Of a stretch of 64,000 bases of DNA, positions 57,236 to 64,000 are shown piece after piece (the first letter of the stretch is position 1; the number at the start of each line of letters is the position of its first letter). Both the position numbers and the translations under genes were made by a program. Location of the stretch: the NCBI RefSeq assembly GCF_963678635.1, contig NC_087071.1, positions 5,595,624-5,659,623 on the forward strand, written 5' to 3'. The notes under the pieces were generated by a model. That model was not told the DNA's origin and did not search any database. It worked only from the letters and a program-made list of their open reading frames with translations. This DNA comes from Symsagittifera roscoffensis. Taxonomy: Eukaryota > Xenacoelomorpha > Acoela > Convolutidae.

Positions 57236-57435
57236 NNNNNNNNNNNNNNNNNNNNNNNNNNNNNNNNNNNNNNNNNNNNNNNNNNNNNNNNNNNNNNNNN
57301 NNNNNNNNNNNNNNNNNNNNNNNNNNNNNNNNNNNNNNNNNNNNNNNNNNNNNNNNNNNNNNNNNNNNNNNNNNNNNNNNNNNNNNNNNNNNNNNNNNNN
57401 NNNNNNNNNNNNNNNNNNNNNNNNNNNNNNNNNNN
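57236..57435. other. Assembly gap (200 N)
   Basis: Exactly 200 N, a nominal gap length, so the true distance is unknown. Composition differs between the two sides, and the right side starts inside an inverted repeat. Confidence 0.98.
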
Positions 57436-57493
57436 CGTTAATAGGTACTTTTCCTACGCTCCGTCGCTGTGTAGTATTTGGGCGAATGTTACA
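57436..57493. repeat. 58-bp inverted repeat, left copy
   Basis: Reverse complement of 57840-57897 with one mismatch (CCTACG against TCTACG). The outer end may be longer, as the gap cuts it. It could be a terminal inverted repeat of a 462-bp or larger DNA element. Confidence 0.8.
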
Positions 57494-57839
57494 TAGACGT
57501 TTTTATGGCGCTCCTGGGTGGGCCTGTCAAAGGCATAGGACCATCATGATCAGCAAGCGTTTCAGCGACGAACCCTCCGCTCCGGGCGTAAGCCCGAGGT
57601 AGAGGCCTTAATGACCGTTATTGTACTAGGGGGAAGGTGCGTACCCTCCCTCCAGTACTATTTAGCTTTTTAACTCCCATAGCCGCTCCCGTATCCTTCA
57701 CTACTGGTCTTAAGTTCCAAAGCTTCGGGTTGAACTGGATGTGAGAAAGTTTCGGCTCTGTTTTCTTCTTCTCTTTTTTCAGTAATTACTGTTGAAACTG
57801 ACACTAACAACGTTGAGCAGTGGCTCAACTTTTTTTATC

Positions 57840-57897
57840 TGTAACATTCGCCCAAATACTACACAGCGACGGAGCGTAGAAAAAGTACCTATTAACG
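57840..57897. repeat. 58-bp inverted repeat, right copy
   Basis: Partner of 57436-57493, with 346 bp between the arms. Outside it the sequence continues GACTGGCAGGCG. Confidence 0.8.
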
Positions 57898-58787
57898 ACT
57901 GGCAGGCGTCAGTTACCTTAATCTTACTCGTTTTTCACCGTCTCGACCTTGCCAGTTGATTTTCTGGTCTGTTTAGGGCAAAGTAAAAAGTTACCATTTT
58001 TAGGCCATCAGTCAAAGGACTTTTGATCAGCTTTCGTTTACATGCGAACACAACCACATAGCTGAGTCTCGGATCCTCAGACTACGTGATTGTCATTAAA
58101 AACACGGCTCGAACAACCTATTTTAATATGTTTTTGCTTGACAGTTCTATATTAAATCCATTGGAGATGAATTGACCCTTTCCTCTTTTTAGCTACTCAT
58201 ATTCTAAAATATCAAGTTACACCGGTGTTAATTTAAAGTTTCACGACATCCAAGTAGCTATATAGTTAGTTTTATACAGTCCCTTCACATAAACAGTCTC
58301 TGGGGGACCAAGCCTCCGCTCCCGTAATATTCCTGCGATAACGCTCTTATCTCTTCTATGTAACAGTCGCCTACTTTAGTCACATATGAGGCTTAAGAAA
58401 AATAGGCCCTTTTAACCATTGGCTCAAGAGTCAGGGACACTATCTCTTGTGTTTTTCCGCCTCAAGAACGGTCGGAGCCAATTCGGTTCGCTTGCGACAT
58501 GAGACTGGAACCCATTACAGCTTAAAGGCCACTACCAAAATACCCCCCCACTCTAGAAATGAAGACGTCCCCATACTTAGGTCTCGGGATACCCAAAATA
58601 CATGAACGCCGTTAAAAACCGGGTCGGAACAATCCGCTTAGTTACTTTTTATTGGACAGTGAAACTTTGATCCATTTCAGATGGATCAACCTAAAACTCG
58701 CCTTATCTCAACATAACTATCATAAAATACACTCGAGAAATTTAAATTGGAACTTACATATCGACGCACTTGAATATGAGGAGTAAG
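57898..58787. other. Non-coding, downstream of the three-ORF unit
   Basis: No long frame on either strand. CCTCCGCTCC occurs at 57570 and 58313. The minus-strand AATAAA is annotated separately. Confidence 0.4.
58648..58653 (-). promoter_or_regulatory. AATAAA polyadenylation signal, minus strand
   Basis: AATAAA about 135 nt after the stop of the 112-aa ORF; a plausible end of the three-ORF transcript. Confidence 0.45.
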
Positions 58788-59126
58788 TTATAACTGAGCA
58801 GCTTGAGAATTAAGTAATATAACTAAATAAGTTTTAAGGCCAATTAGTTTCAATAACAGAAGTAAGTTTTTGTCTCTAGAATCAAAGTCTCTGAATGAAC
58901 CCTTTGGACACTCGAGTTGTCCACTCTTCCATTCAGAGTCCACTCCTTTCCATTCGAATAATTGTTCTGTCTCAAGTCCGTATTCGATTCTCCTGTTTTC
59001 AGGACAAGACAGCTCTACTCTCTTGATATTTCGTATCGAGAAATTGCGAATAGCAATTTCCTGCCTTTTTCTTGAGTAGTTTCCCGCAATTGTTAATTCG
59101 GGTGTTCTGATTTCTGACTTTTTCAT
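58788..59126 (-). CDS. 112-aa ORF of the right-hand unit
   Basis: ATG at 59124-59126, TAA at 58788-58790. Charged, with balanced codon use: MKKSEIRTPELTIAGNYSRK, a middle with two Cys and several Trp (QLFEWKGVDSEWKSGQLECP), and a hydrophobic C-terminal helix (LLLLLKLIGLKTYLVILL). Same strand as the very long ORF, 63 nt after the 57-aa ORF. No family recognised. The C-terminal helix could be a tail anchor. Confidence 0.55.
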   Translation of the reverse strand: MKKSEIRTPELTIAGNYSRKRQEIAIRNFSIRNIKRVELSCPENRRIEYGLETEQLFEWKGVDSEWKSGQLECPKGSFRDFDSRDKNLLLLLKLIGLKTYLVILLNSQAAQL

Positions 59127-59189
59127 TTTCAGTTGGTTCGAGAAAATTGAGCATGACAGGCTCGATTCGAATTTTGCAAAATTAAAATT

Positions 59190-59363
59190 TCACTCCAAAA
59201 TTACGTATTTCTCAAGGTCAAACCCCCAGACATGACCGACTGGCACATACTCCCCGGACTCGAGATCGATGTCCTCATCGTGTGTTGTCATCTGCCAATA
59301 AGTCCCAGAGAACCGAGTGTTGCTCAAGATACAGTGCCAGTGGTCATTTACAGAAGTTTGCAT
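59190..59363 (-). CDS. 57-aa ORF of the right-hand unit
   Basis: ATG at 59361-59363, TGA at 59190-59192. Composition is protein-like: MQTSVNDHWHCILSNTRFSG, an acidic centre (TTHDEDIDLESGEY) and VPVGHVWGFDLEKYVILE at the end. It lies between the long ORF (324 nt) and the 112-aa ORF (63 nt) on the same strand. No homology recognised. Three successive co-directional ORFs with no introns are unlike the host genes in this window. Confidence 0.45.
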   Translation of the reverse strand: MQTSVNDHWHCILSNTRFSGTYWQMTTHDEDIDLESGEYVPVGHVWGFDLEKYVILE

Positions 59364-59686
59364 CGGACTTAAGTTTATCTACCTTCCAAAATTCACAACC
59401 ATATAAAATTTTCACACTATCGCTAAACAGCAATCAAAATCTGCACACACCTGCACCCATGGATCCCCGCTTTTTAAGCTGGTAATTTTAAAATTTCTTT
59501 TGTCCTATTTCAGTCAGAGAATTGTCATGCATCAATTTGATTTATATACTAGATCTATGATATTAATAACAATATCTTATTCGTCTAAAATTTCTTTTTC
59601 GTGAACCCAGATTTCATCCAAGTTCACGCTCAAGCCCCCTCCCTCTCAAGACTCAAGACTCTAGAATTTCCTTTCGAGCCACTGGC

Positions 59687-62600
59687 TCACCTCATGTTCT
59701 TCGCCTTCGAGGTACCTGATACCGGTGTTCTTGGCACTGTAATTTGTTCCAATAGTGCCTCTTCGTCATCGGAGCTAATCACAATTTCCTCCCAGGCCTT
59801 CAGCTGTTCATAGGCTCGCATCCACTCTCTCTGCTCTTGCAACCTTTTCAATTGACTTGGTAGGCCTTTCACCTTCGACTCCCGGTTCAAGCAGAAGGAG
59901 TTATGAAGACTCAAGCTCACATTCCTCGCCAGGTCCTCCTCCAGTATCGTTTCCCTCGCTCTAGAATTGTCTCTGGATATTCTGCCTACTCTTTTCCACC
60001 CCGCCGTGATTGCGTTTCGATGGGTTAGCAGAGGTCTCTTAAAGGCATCTGGCCCTATTTCAGCTTGGAATTGTCGATATTCCTTCTGATGTTTCCTCAT
60101 GTGGTCCTTTGTCACTGCATACAACCAGGATGTTAACGTCGCACGAAACCAAGGAAAGAATCTCAGGCGGCTCCATATGTGTCTGACTTGCACTGGTATG
60201 GCGAATACCTTGCATGCAGTCTCGAACAACTCCAGTCTCCTGCTGTAATCTATCGCATAAATCGATTCAGCTGTTGGCGCTCTCGATTCTCTGTACTTCG
60301 CTATATTCTCCTCAATCCATCTCAGAGCCAGCATCGTGCTTACCACTAAGATGGTCACCTTTTGTCGATACTCCGGTAGTCCTAGCGACTTAATTTCTTC
60401 TACGTCCCAGATCAGACAGAGATTGGCGCGGTCCGGGTACCACACTGTCTGCGCCAGACAGTGGCATGGACAATCCCCATGCGTGAGGTCGATGCTTCTA
60501 AGGTTGCGTTCTCCCGAAGCTTCTAGGAGAGGCTCAAGTTCCATCATTTTCTCATGCACCACGTCGACTTCTTCCGAGCTTGAAGCACCTACTGCGGGTT
60601 TCCCCACCACGTTCTGCTTCCCATGATCACTTGCATTTTCGCTCTCCAAGCCTAGAAGTTCTTCACCCCAGATTTCACTCAAGTCATCTCTTTGCTCCCT
60701 TGGTACTGCTCCTCGGATCTTCCTCAATAGCTTGTGTGAGTGGTGTGACATCCGAGCTAGTCTCACGCACTTGGGCACTGAGAAGGCTTTGTCTATCATC
60801 ACCCTCTGGCTGGACACCTCCACCATCGCCATGTGTAGTGGATAGTGGCTCCCACATAGGTTAGCCAACACTGATCCCACTAAGGATTTTGCATTTAGAG
60901 GCAATCCATAGGCTTCGCTCATGGGAAATCCCATCTCTGCCTCGAGTCCGATCTTCCAACTCTTGATGTGCTTCTGGTTCACTTGTAGCACTCCGGGCCA
61001 TGATTCCACGCTTAACGCGGTCACCAGGTGATGTTCTGACTCTAGCCTCTCCAGTGACTGGAGACTGCACATTCTTGAGAAGAATCCCAAGGCTGTCGCT
61101 AGGTTCACGGTGGTCCTCGCGTAACATTCAGCCACTATCTGTACCTCACTCTTCTCCCTTTCAGTGATATCTTCAAACCAGGTAGTGAGGTCCTCTTTCT
61201 GGAAAGATTGTATCCTGACGCATAATCGTCCATCACAAATATGTTCGCCGTTACTGCATGTCGAATCAAGACAACTGCCCGGCTCCATCCTCCTCACCGG
61301 CTCTGTTCCACTTGTCACCTCACTTGATTCTTTCACCTGAGGCAAGATCAGTTTGTGTACTATGCTCAAGATCGCCAAGTCCTCATCCTCTGTCGGTGCC
61401 AATCTCACTCGCTCAGTGACCTCCTCAATCATACTTGCATGGGGATGTGGACACCAGGAAGGTCTGAGTAATTTCCATACCACTCCCAGGTTCGTGATCA
61501 ACACGCCACTCCCATCACCCATTTTTAGCTCCACTCTTTTACTTGAGCGTGGCACACTTATCACTCCCGGCATCCCCTCAAGAACCAGACCCAGGCTAGG
61601 TCTCTCTCTCTCCACAACGTCTATCTCCACTATCTTCTCTGTCCAGAACTTCAACAGCTCCGCCACTTCATAATTTCTGTTGGCTCCTCCAGCTTCCAGG
61701 TCCAAGAAGGGGTTGTACGCCATTCCCATCACTCCAGAAACATACTGGTACTCTCCCTTTCTGTTGAGTTTCAAGTACTCCCCTGACGAAGCCAGGTTGC
61801 GGTGAACGTCGTGCTCCTCTTCGAACTTCTTGTTGTAGAACCTCCGTATCTCATCCAACTTCCTATGGTTCTCCAGAGATTGCCTAGAACCATCCTCCCT
61901 CTCTATCCCAGTGCTCTGATACACATTCAAGACGACTGTGGAGACTCTCCTTTCCAACGTCTTGCTTGCGACTGCTTTCTGATGACATGCTAGGATGGTA
62001 CTGTCAGTCATCATCGACATCGTCCACCTCAAGAAACAGGTTGCATCCTTCCTCCTTGCCAGACTCAAGCCTGAGTTGTCCTTGGCAACGTGCTGCATCA
62101 ACATTCGGTATATCTCTAGATTTTTTCCTCCCAGCTTCAACTTGTCGTATGAAGTCAGCGTTTCCAGCTCTATCCCCAACAGGCTCCACGCGAACATCAG
62201 TTGTCCTGCAGTCCTGATAAAGGGATTCGCCATCAGTGGTGGTGCCGATGAGGATGTCCTCATCGCCTCTTCAAAATGATCCTTCAATAAGTTCTGCCAG
62301 GATCTCTTCAGCTGGTTTGCCAACTCTATCTTGTTGACCTCAGCCTTCTGCTGGGTGGCCCAGCTGTATCGTTTGCGAGCCACTCCACTGTTCAACTTCT
62401 TCAAACAGCCTTCCATCTCCTTCAATGTCTCGAGAGCTATCCACCATGGTCGGGAGGTGTTTCTGGTTTTATTTTTCTCAAGTGGATCACTGGTCACTTG
62501 CTTCCCGACAGCTTGATGTTCACTTGAGACCCACTCTTTGCCAACATCTACTTCCCAGGTCTGCCCGCTCGTCGAACCTCGCTTCATTTTTATTCTTTGA

Positions 62601-64000
62601 GGTTTGAAATCCTCCTCCGTCACGGAACTAGTGGGATTCTCCATTTCTTTTTCTATGTCGAGCAGTTTCCTCGGTTCGTAGCTACTCTTGTAGGCTGCCG
62701 TTTTCCATCGCGCCAGAACCATGGGAGCCGTCTCTCTCAAGTCTTTTTCCGAGACCGCGTCAGCTGAAGGACTGCCCATTCCCTCCACATCTCTCTTCCT
62801 CTTGCGAGACCTCACGTCTTTGCTTGGGGGCGTCATTGGTATCATCACTGATTCAACTTCCTTTTCTCCAGCCAACTCTTGCCTCCCCCCTGCTCGAGCC
62901 TTAAGGATATTAGTACTTTTAATCATATTACTAGTTCCTACCTTATCCCCCCTTGTACACTTAATTATTTTATTGTCAGTTTTCTGTTTCGGAGTAGAGC
63001 TGTCTTTACATTTGTCTTCTCTGGTCTTTCTTGACTTTCTCAACTCGACCATTTTGTTCAGTAGTTCCACTCTAGCTTTCTCTTCTAAACCCGTCCCCAC
63101 CAGGACAGGCTCACCAAACTTCACCACCGTGTCCCACAGTTCTTCTTTGAAATTATCCAACGTGGTGTCTTCATCCACTTCTCGATTGAATTCGCTCAAG
63201 AACTTTTGCCAAGCATCTCCATCCAGAGTGCCCAGGAAGGCGTCTCTGTTTCCCTCGAAGGTATTCTTCTCCCTCCTCTCCGTACTCAAGAAGATCATTC
63301 CCATGTTGGGATTCTCGCTTGTCAACGACATTTCCGGGTACTTGCGAGGGGACGAGGTCAAAGGTGGCGTGGGAGTATCTGCCCAGTTTTCTTCACTCAG
63401 GTCTTTCAACAATTCCTGCGCTGTGAATTCCACTTCCGTTGGCTTTTGCTCCGGTGTGTTTCCCACTTCCATATCCTCTCCTGCCTCACTGAGGGTTTCA
63501 TCCATGCTTTCGTCTCCTGACTCTGCTTCCCTTCTCTCAAAGATCCTCTTGAATCGATCTGCCACGGTGCCACTCTTTTTATCCCCAGGGATGTCTACTG
63601 GAAGGGGTGATGGTGTCGCTGAACTCGTCGCCTCACCTTTTGTCAGTGCCACGTACAATGGACCTGCTGCATCTAACTTCTTTCCTTCCCTATTACGCTC
63701 CATCAGCTCAAGTCCGTAAGGTGCCCGGTACTTCCTTGTGGCAAATAGCATCGCGTCTGCTTTCAGTGCTACATGCCCTTCTTCCACTATCATCCTGCCG
63801 TCGTCCCATACCGGCAGCTGGTTCTCTAGGCCTGCCCGCTTAAGTACTCTCAAGGTATCTCGCACGTCGAATTTAGGGGGCATCGATCCTCTGATTTTCT
63901 TGGCTTGAGTCGTCCATGAGTTTATCTTCACATCGCTAGTATGGAAATAAATTGCTGCAGTATAGCCGATGAAGAGCGGATCCCAGCCGTCAGTAAACTC
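59687..64000 (-). CDS. Very long intronless ORF, unknown, 5' end outside the window
   Basis: The frame is open for at least 1437 codons, from the window edge to TGA at 59687-59689. The first ATG inside the window is at 63881-63883 (GSMPPKFDVRD), but the upstream codons are also protein-like (GWDPLFIGYTAAIYFHTSDV), so the start is probably beyond 64000. Residues about 130-560 (counting from the edge) are charged and disordered with basic clusters (RSRKRKRD, KMKRGS); about 560-1430 look folded and helix-rich, with a Cys cluster (CLDSTCSNGEHICDGRLC, about 908-926) and CPCHC at about 1177. Near the end EEIVISSDDEEALLEQ fits a SUMO-interacting motif. No RT, transposase, helicase, polymerase or capsid signature is recognised. 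GC content is well above the rest of the window. Could be an endogenous viral or transposon protein or a host gene. Confidence 0.8.
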   Translation of the reverse strand, partial: EFTDGWDPLFIGYTAAIYFHTSDVKINSWTTQAKKIRGSMPPKFDVRDTLRVLKRAGLENQLPVWDDGRMIVEEGHVALKADAMLFATRKYRAPYGLELMERNREGKKLDAAGPLYVALTKGEATSSATPSPLPVDIPGDKKSGTVADRFKRIFERREAESGDESMDETLSEAGEDMEVGNTPEQKPTEVEFTAQELLKDLSEENWADTPTPPLTSSPRKYPEMSLTSENPNMGMIFLSTERREKNTFEGNRDAFLGTLDGDAWQKFLSEFNREVDEDTTLDNFKEELWDTVVKFGEPVLVGTGLEEKARVELLNKMVELRKSRKTREDKCKDSSTPKQKTDNKIIKCTRGDKVGTSNMIKSTNILKARAGGRQELAGEKEVESVMIPMTPPSKDVRSRKRKRDVEGMGSPSADAVSEKDLRETAPMVLARWKTAAYKSSYEPRKLLDIEKEMENPTSSVTEEDFKPQRIKMKRGSTSGQTWEVDVGKEWVSSEHQAVGKQVTSDPLEKNKTRNTSRPWWIALETLKEMEGCLKKLNSGVARKRYSWATQQKAEVNKIELANQLKRSWQNLLKDHFEEAMRTSSSAPPLMANPFIRTAGQLMFAWSLLGIELETLTSYDKLKLGGKNLEIYRMLMQHVAKDNSGLSLARRKDATCFLRWTMSMMTDSTILACHQKAVASKTLERRVSTVVLNVYQSTGIEREDGSRQSLENHRKLDEIRRFYNKKFEEEHDVHRNLASSGEYLKLNRKGEYQYVSGVMGMAYNPFLDLEAGGANRNYEVAELLKFWTEKIVEIDVVERERPSLGLVLEGMPGVISVPRSSKRVELKMGDGSGVLITNLGVVWKLLRPSWCPHPHASMIEEVTERVRLAPTEDEDLAILSIVHKLILPQVKESSEVTSGTEPVRRMEPGSCLDSTCSNGEHICDGRLCVRIQSFQKEDLTTWFEDITEREKSEVQIVAECYARTTVNLATALGFFSRMCSLQSLERLESEHHLVTALSVESWPGVLQVNQKHIKSWKIGLEAEMGFPMSEAYGLPLNAKSLVGSVLANLCGSHYPLHMAMVEVSSQRVMIDKAFSVPKCVRLARMSHHSHKLLRKIRGAVPREQRDDLSEIWGEELLGLESENASDHGKQNVVGKPAVGASSSEEVDVVHEKMMELEPLLEASGERNLRSIDLTHGDCPCHCLAQTVWYPDRANLCLIWDVEEIKSLGLPEYRQKVTILVVSTMLALRWIEENIAKYRESRAPTAESIYAIDYSRRLELFETACKVFAIPVQVRHIWSRLRFFPWFRATLTSWLYAVTKDHMRKHQKEYRQFQAEIGPDAFKRPLLTHRNAITAGWKRVGRISRDNSRARETILEEDLARNVSLSLHNSFCLNRESKVKGLPSQLKRLQEQREWMRAYEQLKAWEEIVISSDDEEALLEQITVPRTPVSGTSKAKNMR

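Noticed and set aside
57217-57496. Frames across the N run
   Set aside because: Gap filler gives no stops; there is no sequence evidence.
62721-63719. 332-codon plus-strand frame
   Set aside because: It is the antisense shadow of the very long minus-strand ORF; the Ser/Leu-rich product mirrors Glu/Lys/Arg codons on the other strand.

Overview
The window looks like nuclear DNA of an invertebrate animal. It is AT-rich and full of A/T runs. The two retroelements are Ty3/gypsy (Metaviridae) types, and the host exons I could find are small, separated by long introns and bounded by GT/GC-AG signals with T-rich TTTCAG-like acceptors. One acceptor lies 7 nt before an ATG, as a spliced-leader acceptor would. 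These signals fit a nematode or similar animal, but that is inference and I cannot name a species. There are no rRNA genes, intact tRNA genes, CRISPR arrays or bacterial operons.

Layout. 1-3.4 kb: 3' part of a decayed Ty3/gypsy element (integrase plus tail, four in-frame stops, 199-bp 3' LTR with TGTTGT/ACAACA ends). 3.4-11.4 kb: AT-rich host DNA with two minus-strand exons of a seven-transmembrane-receptor-like gene (start exon 8173-8268, second exon 4998-5234) and a possible exon at 9345-9500. 11.4-20.0 kb: a direct tandem duplication of about 4.35 kb per unit, each unit carrying MITE-like arrays, a tRNA-Ser-like relic and a minisatellite. 20-28.6 kb: repeats, an orphan broken reading frame and a GTCGCGGCGG-type minisatellite. 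28.6-36.9 kb: a minus-strand gene for a secreted cysteine-rich protein assembled from four exons with compatible phases, a likely paralogous exon, and a fold-back element whose arms carry heat-shock-element arrays.

37,559-56,412: a very large (18.85 kb) Ty3/gypsy element with nearly identical 5' LTRs sequence (410/394 bp). Order: LTR, primer-binding site, repeat-rich leader, basic 155-aa pre-gag ORF, gag, protease/RT, RNase H, integrase, small membrane ORF, Ser/Pro-rich ORF, env-like glycoprotein (one in-frame TAG before its membrane anchor), a 601-aa accessory ORF starting in an ATGA overlap with env, a short intron-like segment, LTR. The core enzymes would copy and integrate the element, the env would offer an extracellular route, and the four non-canonical ORFs are unexplained. 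Frame breaks sit mostly in homopolymers, so recent inactivation and assembly error are both possible.

56.4-64 kb: a 200-N gap flanked on its right by a 58-bp inverted repeat, then sequence of clearly higher GC holding one minus-strand unit: a very long intronless ORF (at least 1437 codons, running off the window) followed by 57-aa and 112-aa ORFs and an AATAAA. I recognise no domain in it. This is the best candidate for something undescribed, along with the accessory genes of the giant retroelement and the HSE-bearing fold-back element.
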